Source: Emcibacter sp. SYSU 3D8 (lineage in GTDB: Bacteria; Pseudomonadota; Alphaproteobacteria; SMXS01). From it: a DNA stretch of 64,000 nt. The stretch is taken from positions 62,001 through 126,000 of the forward strand of contig NZ_JBBYXK010000004.1 of assembly GCF_039655875.1 (NCBI RefSeq), read 5' to 3'. Positions 20,428 to 29,044 of the stretch are shown here, in pieces. Below the pieces are notes generated by a model. It did not search any database and had not been told where the DNA came from. It saw nothing but the letters and a program-made list of their open reading frames with translations. The position numbers were made by a program, and so were the translations under genes. Positions within the stretch are counted from its first letter, which is position 1. Every line of letters starts with the position of its first letter.

Positions 20428-21849
20428 ATGACACAGGACCGGGATTTCGACGTCATCGTGGTGGGCGGCGGCGGTGCCGGCATGTCGGCGGCGATCATGG
20501 CCGCGGACGCGGGCGCGTCGGTGCTGCTGATCGAGGCGGACGCCAGGCTCGGTGGCTCGACCGCCTTGTCGGGCGGTGTCTATTACGCCGCTGGCACCAG
20601 CGTGCAGCGCGCCAAGGGCATCGAGGGCGACAGTGCCGAGCTGATGTTCGAATACTACATGACCCTGAACCAGTACCGGGTCGAGGCGTCTCTGGCGCGG
20701 ACAATCTGCGACAACGCCACGCCGGGCCTGGACTGGCTGATGTCCATGGGCGTCGAGTTCCACCCGGAAGACCTCTATTCGTCGGGCGTGGAAAGCTTCG
20801 AGCGTGGCCATCACGCCCACGGCAACGGCGCGGCGATCGCCGCCGCCCTCGACCGCGAGGTCAGCAAGCGTCTCATCGACGTGGCGCTGAAGACCCGCGT
20901 CCAGACGCTGCTGATCGACGATGCCACCGGCCGCGTCGTCGGCGTCCATGCCGGCGGGCAGGACGTGCGCGCCGGCGCCGTGGTGCTCACCACCGGCGGC
21001 TTCGGCGCCAACCCGCATTTCCTGCACAAATACTATCCGGAAGCCGCCGCACAGGGCGACTGGGCCTGGTATATCGGCAACAGGAACTGTGTCGGCGACG
21101 GCCTGCTGCTGGGCCAGCAGGCCGGCGCCGACATCGTCGGCCACAACCGGGGCCTGCTGCTGACCACGCCGAATTTCCGCAAGGAGCTGGAGGTGTTCGT
21201 GCCGGGCTGGCTGGTCTATGTGAACAGGGAAGGCCGCCGCTTCGTCAAGGAAACCGCCGAATACGCGGTGATGTCCGGCGTGGTGAAGGCGCAGACCGGC
21301 GGCTCGTGCTTCGCCATCTTCGACGACGTCGCAAAGCGCGAGGCCAAGCCGCTGGCGAAATACGCCGATGCGTTCGCCTCGGGCGCGCTGCCGCTCAACT
21401 GGGTGGCCGACGAGCTGGAGGCGCAGGTCAAGACCGGCAAGGTCATCAAGGCCGACACGCTGGACGAACTGGCGATAAGGTGCGGCATCCGTCCCGGCTC
21501 GCTGAATGCGACGGTCGAGACCTACAACGCCGACACGGACGCCGGCCTCGACAGCATGTTCTTCAAGGACCCGGCCGACATGAAGCCCATCCGCACCGGT
21601 CCGTTCTATGCCGTCGAGGTACGGCCGGCCATCGTCTGCCTCACCTCGACCGGCGTTCGGATCAACGCGTCGGCGCAGGCCCTCGATGAGCTCGACAGGC
21701 CGATCCGCGGCCTGTTCGCGGGCGGCGAGACCACCGGCGGCGTGCTGGGCGAGCGCTATATCGGCGGCGGCAACTCCATCGCCAACGCCATCGTCTTCGG
21801 CCGCATCGCCGGCCGGAGCGCGGCTACCGAGGCCAGGCGCAACGCCTAA
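20428..21849 (+). CDS. FAD-dependent oxidoreductase of the fumarate reductase / 3-ketosteroid dehydrogenase family
   Basis: The 473-residue product opens with DVIVVGGGGAGMSAAIMAAD and LLIEADARLGGSTALSGG, the FAD-binding Rossmann motif of the FAD_binding_2 family. It closes with LFAGGETTGGVLGERYIGGG and a GNSIANAIVFGRIAG segment that holds the FAD. GWLVYVNREGRRFVKE and GPFYAVEVRP are family-typical. Relatives reduce fumarate-like double bonds or dehydrogenate ketosteroids. No haem domain or signal peptide is present, so it is probably a cytoplasmic enzyme. The substrate is unknown; nearby SDR and aldo/keto reductase genes suggest alicyclic or steroid-like catabolism. GGGGAGG lies 4 bases before ATG. 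Confidence 0.9.
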   Translation: MTQDRDFDVIVVGGGGAGMSAAIMAADAGASVLLIEADARLGGSTALSGGVYYAAGTSVQRAKGIEGDSAELMFEYYMTLNQYRVEASLARTICDNATPGLDWLMSMGVEFHPEDLYSSGVESFERGHHAHGNGAAIAAALDREVSKRLIDVALKTRVQTLLIDDATGRVVGVHAGGQDVRAGAVVLTTGGFGANPHFLHKYYPEAAAQGDWAWYIGNRNCVGDGLLLGQQAGADIVGHNRGLLLTTPNFRKELEVFVPGWLVYVNREGRRFVKETAEYAVMSGVVKAQTGGSCFAIFDDVAKREAKPLAKYADAFASGALPLNWVADELEAQVKTGKVIKADTLDELAIRCGIRPGSLNATVETYNADTDAGLDSMFFKDPADMKPIRTGPFYAVEVRPAIVCLTSTGVRINASAQALDELDRPIRGLFAGGETTGGVLGERYIGGGNSIANAIVFGRIAGRSAATEARRNA

Positions 21850-21928
21850 TTGATAGGATCGCCTCGAGCAGCAATAGGCCGACGAGGTTGGCTAGCCGTC
21901 GTATCTGGCGCGTCCTTTAGGCCGCAGG

Positions 21929-23179
21929 TTATCGGCGAACAGTTGAGCGGAAAGAAATAATCATTAGGCTAATTAAAATGGCCATAATTAATCTCATTAT
22001 GCAAGATATAGCATAAAGAGCCGGTTCTGTGTTGGCGGCAGCAAGTCCTTGCAGGCTTAATATTGATAAGTAATTGGACGCGGCTCCGGATAATAAAGTC
22101 ACGGCCGATTTGGTGCTAGTTGCTGCGTCTGCCAAAAAGTAGGTAATGAAGTATAATACGAATAGGTCAGAGCTTACTCGCACAGACTGTTTTATATCTG
22201 TGCCGTAGCCGCAAATGACGCCGTAAAAATGCACAAAGAAGAGAGTAACGCGCTCTCCACGGTCATTTAATATTATCTCCTTTGATTGCATTTCGCCTAT
22301 CCGGAAATCGTTTGATGTAATGAAGTCTCCATTGTTTTCATAGCTACGGCGAATCTCTCTGTATGTATGTTCAAGCACCGGAGCATAGGATTCTCTAAAT
22401 GTTATATCTGTCTTGAAAGGCTCTGTTGCCCATATTTCCTGAAATAATCCAGATCGGTTTTTAATTTTTGGCCACAAGACATTGATCATGTTGCATCCGA
22501 TCAGATTGGTGCCGGATAGATAGCATTTCCTAAAGTCTACCATATTAAACGATACCTTTTCTGGTTCTACAAAATTGACATTCTCAATATGAGATTCACC
22601 CATGAATAAATAATTGACCTCTGTAGGTGGATTATTGCCAGAAGTGGACATATAAACCTGCCTAAATCCGCGGAACTTAGCTGACTTATAAAATATTGAG
22701 GAATTTAGGTTAATGCCGCTTTCAGATTTTCCGCCGAGTTGCCAATCATCACGTGCGACGATTTTTGACATATTTACGTAGCCAGAAAATATTATTGAAT
22801 TAGATTCCACTTTACCTTCAAATGTGCTTTCCTGAAGTTCAACAAATCCGCGAAATCTTGTGCCCGACAAGGACAGTCTCCGTTGGAATTTTGCGCGCTT
22901 GAGGTCAATATTTCCGCAGAATTCCACTTGAGTAATATTTGCATTAGTGAATATGGAATCTGATAAATCAATATCAAAATCAAATTTCTGGTGCGATATA
23001 TCTAAATCGGGGAAATTAAAACCTCTCCAATTTCCATCCTTTTTGGAAACTAATACCTGAAAGTGTCGCAGAAATTTCTTAGGATCTGCTGTTGTATCGT
23101 GAAACACGCATCTATTGGAATTTTTTTGTGCAAAGTGCTTGCACTGTACGCCTTGCCAATCGGTATATCCACACAACAT
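21929..23179 (-). CDS. AT-rich pentapeptide-repeat membrane protein with a 2-helix channel-like C-terminal end
   Basis: The product is about 416 residues if it starts at ATG 23179 (GGGGG lies 6 bases upstream); an ATG ten codons earlier (23209) is possible. Residues C3, C13, C24 and H27 form a CCCH cluster ending in CVFHD, like the metal-binding-type start of some pentapeptide proteins. Residues about 50-240 hold irregular pentapeptide repeats (FDIDLSDSIFTNANITQVEF, LKRAKFQRRLSLSGTRFRG). Then comes YREIRRSYENNGDF...FRIGEM (about 273-296), a linker seen before channel domains of this class. Helices at about 337-350 and 389-410 flank a pore-like segment without a GYG filter. Base and codon use are far more AT-rich than in any neighbour, which suggests horizontal transfer. 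Function unknown. Confidence 0.75.
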   Translation of the reverse strand: MLCGYTDWQGVQCKHFAQKNSNRCVFHDTTADPKKFLRHFQVLVSKKDGNWRGFNFPDLDISHQKFDFDIDLSDSIFTNANITQVEFCGNIDLKRAKFQRRLSLSGTRFRGFVELQESTFEGKVESNSIIFSGYVNMSKIVARDDWQLGGKSESGINLNSSIFYKSAKFRGFRQVYMSTSGNNPPTEVNYLFMGESHIENVNFVEPEKVSFNMVDFRKCYLSGTNLIGCNMINVLWPKIKNRSGLFQEIWATEPFKTDITFRESYAPVLEHTYREIRRSYENNGDFITSNDFRIGEMQSKEIILNDRGERVTLFFVHFYGVICGYGTDIKQSVRVSSDLFVLYFITYFLADAATSTKSAVTLLSGAASNYLSILSLQGLAAANTEPALYAISCIMRLIMAILISLMIISFRSTVRR

Positions 23180-23337
23180 TAAAGCCCCCACGATTATCAA
23201 GGCCAGCATATTGACCTGAGAGTCAACATCCTAGCGGTCTAGATAGTCCGCCTTAGGCACAGCTTGAAAGGTTTGCGGAAAAGAAGGCTGATGGCTACTG
23301 CATTCAGTGCTACTAACGCCGCTCGGACGAGAGGCGG

Positions 23338-24069
23338 ATGAGCATCTGGGGCACATTGGTGGGCGGGGCGGCGGGTCTGGTGCTGGGCGGGCCGCTCGGC
23401 GCGCTGCTGGGCGCGCTCGGCGGCTACGCGGCCGTCAAGAGCGGCAACGGCGCCGACGAGTCCGCGGGCGGCACTCGCAGCATCAGCTTCACCATCGGCG
23501 TCATCGCGCTGGGCGCCAAGATGGCGAAGGCTGACGGCGCGGTAACCCTCGACGAGGTGGCCGCGTTCCGCGAGGTCTTCCATGTGCCGGATGACGAGCT
23601 GAAGAATGTCTCGCGGCTGTTCGACCGGGCCAAGCGCGAGGCGACCGGCTTCGAGCCTTATGCACAGCAGCTGGCCCGGCTTTTCCGCGATAACAAGACC
23701 GTGCTGGAAGAGTTGCTCGATGCGCTGTTCCACATCGCCAAGGCCGACAACGTCATTCATCCGGCCGAGGACGAGTTCCTGTTCCAGGTGGCGCACATCT
23801 TCGGCTTCGACCGCAACGAATTCGACCGCATCCGCGCCGGCCATGTCGGCGCGGGCGACGCCGATCCTTACCGCGTCCTGGGCATCGCGCGCACGGCGGC
23901 GGACGAGACGGTCAAATCGCGCTACCGCCAATTGGTGCGCGAGCACCATCCGGACTCGCTGGTGGCGCAGGGGCTGCCGCAGGAATTCATCGACCTGGCC
24001 AACGAGAAGCTGGCCGCCATCAACGACGCCTGGGACCGGATTCGCAAGCATCGGGGCCTATCCCATTGA
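23338..24069 (+). CDS. TerB/DnaJ-domain co-chaperone (DjlA-like)
   Basis: The product has 243 residues. A Gly/Ala-rich N-terminal segment (WGTLVGGAAGLVLGGPLGAL) could be a membrane anchor, as in DjlA. A TerB-like helical domain follows at about 48-165 (ALGAKMAKADGAVTLDEVAA, HIAKADNVIHPAEDEFLFQV). A J domain closes the protein (DPYRVLGIARTAADETVKSR) with the HPD motif in REHHPDSL, which stimulates Hsp70/DnaK ATPase. GAGAGGCGG precedes ATG. The stop overlaps the TTG start of the EamA gene. Confidence 0.9.
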   Translation: MSIWGTLVGGAAGLVLGGPLGALLGALGGYAAVKSGNGADESAGGTRSISFTIGVIALGAKMAKADGAVTLDEVAAFREVFHVPDDELKNVSRLFDRAKREATGFEPYAQQLARLFRDNKTVLEELLDALFHIAKADNVIHPAEDEFLFQVAHIFGFDRNEFDRIRAGHVGAGDADPYRVLGIARTAADETVKSRYRQLVREHHPDSLVAQGLPQEFIDLANEKLAAINDAWDRIRKHRGLSH

Positions 24070-24953
24070 CCGTCCGGCATTTTGCGCTGGCCGTCCTCGT
24101 CACGCTGGTGTGGGGCTTCAACGTCGTGGTCACCAAATGGGGCGTCGATATGATGCCGCCGGTGTTCTTCGCCGGCATGCGGTTCTTTATCGTGGCCATC
24201 CTGCTGGTGCCGTTCCTCAAGCCGGTGAAGGGCCAGATGCGGCGCGTCGTCGCCATCGGCCTCACCTCGGGCGCGCTGCATTTCGGGCTGATCCTGGTGG
24301 GCTATTCCCTGACCGCCCATGCCGCGCCGGTTGCCGTCGCAATCCAGTTCAACATTCCGTTCATGGTGCTGCTCGCGGTGATTTTTCTGGGCGAGAAAGT
24401 GGGGCCGTGGCGGATCGCCGGCATGACCGTCGCATTCGGCGGCATCCTGCTGCTGGGCTTCGATCCTGTAGCGTTCGACACGCCGGTGGCGCTGATCCTG
24501 TGCTGCGTCGGCTCGTGCTTCTTCGCCGTGTCGGTGATCCTGATGCGCGGCCTGAAGGGCGTCCATCCCATGCAGGTCCAGGCATGGATCGCCGCGGTCA
24601 GCTTTCCGGCGCTGTTCGCGGTGTCGGCCGTGACCGAGAGCGGCCAGATACCGCATCTGCTGGCTTCCGGCTGGGAAGGCGCCGCCGCCGTCGCCTATAC
24701 CGGCATCGGCGCCTCGATCATCGGCCATGGCGGCATGTTCTATCTGCTGCAGCGCTATCCGGTGACCACCATGGTGCCGTTCATGATTGCGCCGCCCATG
24801 CTCGGCATGTTCTTCAGTATCTGGATCAATGGCGACCCGGTAACGACGAAACTGGCCATCGGCGGCTTGATGACCTTCTCCGGTGTCGCCATTATCCAAA
24901 TCCGCGAGGCGCTCAAGGCCCGCGCCATGCGCACAATGGGGAGTACCACATGA
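24066..24953 (+). CDS. EamA/DMT-family transporter
   Basis: The 295-residue product has about ten hydrophobic helices arranged as two EamA repeats: first TLVWGFNVVVTKWGVDMMPP and later FFAVSVILMRGLKG and YTGIGASIIGHGGMFYLLQR. Such inner-membrane proteins export amino acids or other metabolites (RhaT/YdcZ-like); the substrate cannot be told. The start is TTG, overlapping the co-chaperone stop (TTGA), so translation is probably coupled. The stop overlaps the amidase start by ATGA. Confidence 0.88.
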   Translation: MTVRHFALAVLVTLVWGFNVVVTKWGVDMMPPVFFAGMRFFIVAILLVPFLKPVKGQMRRVVAIGLTSGALHFGLILVGYSLTAHAAPVAVAIQFNIPFMVLLAVIFLGEKVGPWRIAGMTVAFGGILLLGFDPVAFDTPVALILCCVGSCFFAVSVILMRGLKGVHPMQVQAWIAAVSFPALFAVSAVTESGQIPHLLASGWEGAAAVAYTGIGASIIGHGGMFYLLQRYPVTTMVPFMIAPPMLGMFFSIWINGDPVTTKLAIGGLMTFSGVAIIQIREALKARAMRTMGSTT

Positions 24954-25696
24954 TTACCGACCGGCAGTCGCCGAACTTTTCCGCCCGTCCGCCGGGATTC
25001 GACATCGATCTTCTTGTCCTGCACTACACCGGCATGGGCACGGCGAAGGACGCCATCGACCGGCTATGCGATCCCGAAGCCAAGGTCAGCGCCCACTACC
25101 TGATCGACGAGGATGGCACGGTCCACCAGCTTGTCACCGAGGACAAGACCGCTTGGCATGCCGGCCAGTCCTGCTGGGAGGGCAAGATCGGCATCAATCA
25201 GCGCTCGGTCGGCATCGAGTTGGTCAATCCAGGCCACGAGAACGGCTACCGGGATTTCCCCGAGGCACAGTTGGCCGCGCTGGAGGAGCTTTCGCTGCAG
25301 ATCCTGTCGCGTCATCCCATGCCCAGGCGGCAGGTGCTGGGACATTCCGATATCGCGCCCATGCGCAAGGACGATCCGGGCGAGCTGTTCCCGTGGGAGC
25401 GCTTCGCGAAGAAGGGGATCGGCCTGTGGCCGCAGCACACCGATATGGAGCCGGTTCCGGCGCAGATCCGCGACGTGCAGACCGCGCTGCGCTCGATCGG
25501 CTATTGCATCCCGGTGGATGGCCAGGACTCGCCGGTCTATCGGGCGATCCTCAAGGCGTTCCAGCGCCACTGGCGGCCCAAGAAGGTCGACGGCAGTGCC
25601 GACAAGGACACGCGCCAACTGATCGCCGCCGTCCAGGTGGCCGTGCAGGCCGACATAGCCGCCAGCCCGCCCAAGGGCGATGCCTGCGATCACTGA
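24950..25696 (+). CDS. N-acetylmuramoyl-L-alanine amidase, AmpD/AmiD-like, with a peptidoglycan-binding domain
   Basis: The 248-residue product contains an amidase_2 domain (residues about 15-160). The zinc ligands are expected in LVLHYTGM (His), TAWHAG and LGHSDIAPMRKDDPG (His and Asp). Helices of a PG_binding_1 type domain follow (QIRDVQTALRSIGY, PVYRAILKAFQRHW). No signal peptide is present, so cytoplasmic anhydromuropeptide recycling, as by AmpD, is most likely. The start was set by the ATGA overlap with the EamA gene. Longer open frame upstream belongs to the neighbouring genes' shadow. Confidence 0.9.
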   Translation: MITDRQSPNFSARPPGFDIDLLVLHYTGMGTAKDAIDRLCDPEAKVSAHYLIDEDGTVHQLVTEDKTAWHAGQSCWEGKIGINQRSVGIELVNPGHENGYRDFPEAQLAALEELSLQILSRHPMPRRQVLGHSDIAPMRKDDPGELFPWERFAKKGIGLWPQHTDMEPVPAQIRDVQTALRSIGYCIPVDGQDSPVYRAILKAFQRHWRPKKVDGSADKDTRQLIAAVQVAVQADIAASPPKGDACDH

Positions 25697-25744
25697 GTTG
25701 CTGGGCCGGGCTGTTCCGCTGCGTCCTGCCGGCAGGGCAGAGCG

Positions 25745-25993
25745 TTACTTCCCGGCTTTCAGATCCTCGGCCGAACGCTTGGCGTTGGCCGTATCGGGCG
25801 GAATGCTGCCGGTCGGTTCGTAGACAGGACGGTTGTCGTATTTCTTGATCGCGTCCTTCTTCTTCTGTTCCTTGGTCCTGCTTTCGCCGCCACCGAAGGG
25901 GTTCAGCTTGTTGAGGGTTTCACAGCCGCCGAGCATCAGGGACGCCCCGAGTGCCAGAAGAATTGCCGATTTCGCAGGGCTAATTTTGGTCAT
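25745..25993 (-). CDS. Small lipoprotein
   Basis: The 82-residue product begins MTKISPAKSAILLALGASLM with lipobox LGGC, so Cys24 is probably lipidated. The mature part is short, charged and rich in Lys and Asp (ESRTKEQKKKDAIKKY), ending with a Pro-containing tail. No known domain was recognised. Its promoter must lie in the roughly 100 bp shared with the divergent RNase P RNA gene. It may be a small structural lipoprotein of the cell envelope; the function is unknown. Confidence 0.7.
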   Translation of the reverse strand: MTKISPAKSAILLALGASLMLGGCETLNKLNPFGGGESRTKEQKKKDAIKKYDNRPVYEPTGSIPPDTANAKRSAEDLKAGK

Positions 25994-26056
25994 TACCGCC
26001 GAGTCCAGGAAAGGGCGGCCATCTTCCGCAAAAGGCCCTGGCCTTGCAAGGGCTTC

Positions 26057-26085
26057 TTGACCGGTGCGGCGGCGCGGCCCATGTT
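26057..26085 (+). promoter_or_regulatory. Candidate promoter of rnpB
   Basis: TTGACC (26057-26062), a 17-base spacer and CATGTT (26080-26085) place the expected transcription start at about 26091-26092, exactly where the first helix of the RNase P RNA begins. The -10 box is imperfect. Confidence 0.55.
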
Positions 26086-26090
26086 CGTCC

Positions 26091-26457
<367 letters not shown>

Positions 26458-26507
26458 CTTCATCCAATCTGCCGTAGTATCGTCGTCGCAACTCCGGGGA
26501 GAGACCG

Positions 26508-27686
26508 ATGACCGTGGAACCATTCAAGGTCGCCATACCCGACGCCAGGCTGGACGACCTGAAGCGCCGGTTGCGCGACATCAACTGGCCGCATGACATG
26601 GCCAACGACGACTGGCGCTACGGCGCCAACGGCGACTACATGCGCGAACTGGTGGACTACTGGCTGAACGGCTATGACTGGCGGGCGCAGGAAGCCGCCA
26701 TCAACAGCTTCAGCCATTACCGGACCGACGTGGACGGCATTCCGCTGCACTTCGTCCGCGAGCCGGGCAAGGGGCCGAACCCGATCCCGCTGGTCATGAC
26801 CCATGGCTGGCCGTGGACCTTCTGGGACTACAACGAGCTGATCCGGCCGCTGGCCGATCCGGCGTCCCATGGCGGCGACCCGAAGGATGCCTTCGAGGTC
26901 ATCGTCATGTCCATGCCGGGCTTCGGTTTCTCGTCGCCGCTGATGCGCGCCGGCATGAACGCCTGGCGCGCCGCCGACCCGATCCACAAGCTGATGACGG
27001 AAAAGCTCGGCTTCGAGCGCTACGGCGCCCAGGGCGGCGACTGGGGCGCGACGACCACGGCCCAGCTGGGTCACAAATATCCGGACAGCGTCATCGGCAT
27101 TCACCTCACCAGCACGCCGCGCCTGACCCATTGGGGGAACCAGCGGCCCTGGGATGTGACCGGCGGCAAGCTGGTGCCCGACGATCTGCCGCCCGAGACC
27201 CGCGCCAAGCTGCTCGACATCCAGCGCCGCATCGCCAGTCATGTGGCGGTGCACATGCTCGATCCCCAGACCCTGGCCTATGCGCTGCACGATTCGCCGG
27301 TTGGCCTGCTCGCCTGGCTGGTCGAGCGCCGCCGCGCCTGGAGCGCCAATGATGGCGACGTGGAGCAGGCGTTTACCCGCGATTTCCTGCTGACCACGAC
27401 GTCGCTTTACTGGTTCACCGATACGTTCGTCACCTCGGCCAGGCTCTATGCCGAGGCCGGCAAGGACCCGTGGCAACCCTCCCATTCGGGAACGCCTCTG
27501 GTGAACGTGCCGACCGGCCTGACCTATATGGAGCATGATGTAGGCCGCAGCCTGTCGACCGAGGCAGAGCAACAGTTCGACGTGCGCTATCGCAAGGAAC
27601 ATCCCATGGGGGGCCATTTTGCCGCCGCCGAGGAGCCCGAAGCCGTGGTCGAGGATATCAGGGCCACGTTCAGGCCGCTGCGCTGA
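26508..27686 (+). CDS. Epoxide hydrolase (EHN-type alpha/beta hydrolase)
   Basis: The 392-residue product starts with an EHN domain (PFKVAIPDARLDDLKRRLRD, residues about 4-110) and continues as an alpha/beta hydrolase. THGWPWTFWDYNELI holds the HGWP oxyanion motif, GAQGGDWGA the nucleophilic Asp, and PMGGHFAAAEEPE the catalytic His near the C terminus. This is the microsomal-epoxide-hydrolase-like family, converting epoxides to diols. No signal peptide is present. GGGGAGAG precedes ATG. It is followed 10 bases later by an enoyl-CoA-hydratase-like gene, suggesting joint catabolic use. Confidence 0.93.
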   Translation: MTVEPFKVAIPDARLDDLKRRLRDINWPHDMANDDWRYGANGDYMRELVDYWLNGYDWRAQEAAINSFSHYRTDVDGIPLHFVREPGKGPNPIPLVMTHGWPWTFWDYNELIRPLADPASHGGDPKDAFEVIVMSMPGFGFSSPLMRAGMNAWRAADPIHKLMTEKLGFERYGAQGGDWGATTTAQLGHKYPDSVIGIHLTSTPRLTHWGNQRPWDVTGGKLVPDDLPPETRAKLLDIQRRIASHVAVHMLDPQTLAYALHDSPVGLLAWLVERRRAWSANDGDVEQAFTRDFLLTTTSLYWFTDTFVTSARLYAEAGKDPWQPSHSGTPLVNVPTGLTYMEHDVGRSLSTEAEQQFDVRYRKEHPMGGHFAAAEEPEAVVEDIRATFRPLR

Positions 27687-27696
27687 GGAGATGATG

Positions 27697-28488
27697 ATGA
27701 GCACCACCGAACCTGTATTGCGGCGCGCCGACTCGCCCGAGGGCGTCACCACCTTGACCATGAACCGAGGCCCGGCGCGCAACGCGCTCAGCATCGAGTT
27801 GATGGGCGCCATCATGGATGCGCTCTCGGCCATCGCCGAGGACGAAACCGTTCGCGTTCTGGTCATCGCCGGCGCCGGGCCGGCGTTCTGCGCCGGCCAC
27901 GACCTGCGCGAGCTCCGGTCGCACGACAACGACCCGGATTTCATCCGCCTGACCTTTGAAAGCTGCGCCCAGCTGATGCAGGCGATCGTCGCGCTGCCCC
28001 AGCCGGTGATCGCCCGCGTTCATGGCGTGGCGACGGCGGCGGGCGCCCAGCTCGTCGCCTCCTGCGACCTGGCCGTGGCCGCCGACGATTCCCGTTTCGC
28101 CACGCCGGGCGTCAATATCGGTCTGTTCTGCTCCACGCCCATGGTGGCGCTGTCGCGCAACGTGGCGCCCAAGCATGCCATGGACATGCTGTTGACCGGC
28201 GACATGATTCCGGCCAGTCGCGCTTACGAAATCGGCTTGGTCAACCGCTTGGTGCCGGCTGCCGAGCTGGAGGTTGCCACCGAGAAGCTGGCGGCCCAGC
28301 TTGCCGCGAAATCGGCGAAAGTACTGCGTTTCGGCAAGCAGGGTTTTTACCACCAGTTGCCGTTGAACCTTGCCGATGCCTATGCGTTAGCAGCCGAGGC
28401 GATGATCGAGAATATGAGTTTCGATGACGCCGCCGAAGGCATCGGCGCATTCGTGGAGAAGCGCCACCCGCACTGGAAGGACAGCTGA
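27697..28488 (+). CDS. Enoyl-CoA hydratase/isomerase-family protein without the usual catalytic glutamates
   Basis: The 263-residue product is a crotonase-fold protein. GAGPAFCAGHDLREL matches the first oxyanion-hole region, as in ECHDC3-type proteins. The equivalents of rat enoyl-CoA hydratase Glu144 and Glu164 are Gln (GAQLVASCD) and Gly (FATPGVNIG), so ordinary hydratase activity is doubtful. Of three tandem ATGs, the third gives 6 bases from GAGGAG and was chosen. The stop overlaps the next gene's ATG by one base. Confidence 0.88.
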   Translation: MSTTEPVLRRADSPEGVTTLTMNRGPARNALSIELMGAIMDALSAIAEDETVRVLVIAGAGPAFCAGHDLRELRSHDNDPDFIRLTFESCAQLMQAIVALPQPVIARVHGVATAAGAQLVASCDLAVAADDSRFATPGVNIGLFCSTPMVALSRNVAPKHAMDMLLTGDMIPASRAYEIGLVNRLVPAAELEVATEKLAAQLAAKSAKVLRFGKQGFYHQLPLNLADAYALAAEAMIENMSFDDAAEGIGAFVEKRHPHWKDS

Positions 28489-28910
28489 TGGCGTTCACCA
28501 ACCCGGCCGACGACGTGGTCGCCGGCATCCTCAGGAACACCAGGACCATCGCGGTGATCGGCGCCGGCACCGACCGGTTCAGGCCGGTCTATGGCGTCAT
28601 GAGCTTCCTGATTTCCCATGGCTATGACGTCTATCCGGTCAATCCCACCGCGGCGGGCGAGGTGGTGCAGGGCAAGACCATCCTTGCCGACATGGGCGAT
28701 ATTCCGGTGCCCATCGACATGGTGGACTGCTTCCGACGCTCGGCGTTCATCCCGCCGGTGGTCGAGCGCGCCATCGAGGTGGGCGCCAAGTCGGTGTGGA
28801 TGCAGCTTGGCGTGGTCAACGAGGATGCCGCGGCCAGGGCTCGCGGCGCGGGACTCGAGGTGGTGATGGACCGCTGTCCGGTCATCGAGTGGAGCCGGCT
28901 CGGCCTGTAG
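28488..28910 (+). CDS. CoA-binding domain protein (YccU-like)
   Basis: The 140-residue product is a single Rossmann-like CoA_binding_2 domain. TIAVIGAGTDRFRPVYGVMS forms the nucleotide loop, YPVNPTAAGE and VDCFRRSAFIPPVVE follow, and MQLGVVNEDAAARARGAGL and VVMDRC close it. Relatives are small cytoplasmic proteins similar to the N-terminal domain of succinyl-CoA synthetase alpha; their role is unclear. Translational coupling to the crotonase gene is likely. Its last 17 codons, stop included, are the first copy of a tandem duplication. Confidence 0.9.
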   Translation: MAFTNPADDVVAGILRNTRTIAVIGAGTDRFRPVYGVMSFLISHGYDVYPVNPTAAGEVVQGKTILADMGDIPVPIDMVDCFRRSAFIPPVVERAIEVGAKSVWMQLGVVNEDAAARARGAGLEVVMDRCPVIEWSRLGL

Positions 28911-29015
28911 ACGCGGCGCCGGCCATCCCCCATCATTGTGGTGATGGACCGCTGTCCGGTCATCGAGTGGAGCCGGCTCGGCCTGTAGACGCGGCGCCGG
29001 CCATCCCCCATCATT
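28860..29015. repeat. Perfect 78-bp tandem duplication across the end of the CoA-binding gene
   Basis: The unit 28860-28937 is repeated without mismatch at 28938-29015. It contains the last 16 sense codons and the TAG of the CoA-binding gene plus 27 intergenic bases. The second copy is non-coding duplicate DNA between this gene and the glycosidase gene. Confidence 0.95.
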
Positions 29016-29044
29016 TGCCGGTGGACGCTTCGAGGGGGAAAAAG

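Noticed and set aside
23338-25696. The TerB-DnaJ, EamA and amidase run as a tellurite-resistance or defence operon
   Set aside because: The TerB-like domain is the DjlA-type co-chaperone form and the other genes are housekeeping types; no ter genes or defence genes accompany them.
28796-29044. N-terminal extension of the GH3 gene to an upstream ATG
   Set aside because: The extension translates the CoA-binding gene in another frame and the duplicated 78 bp; the GTG at 29045 has a good ribosome-binding site and matches the family start.
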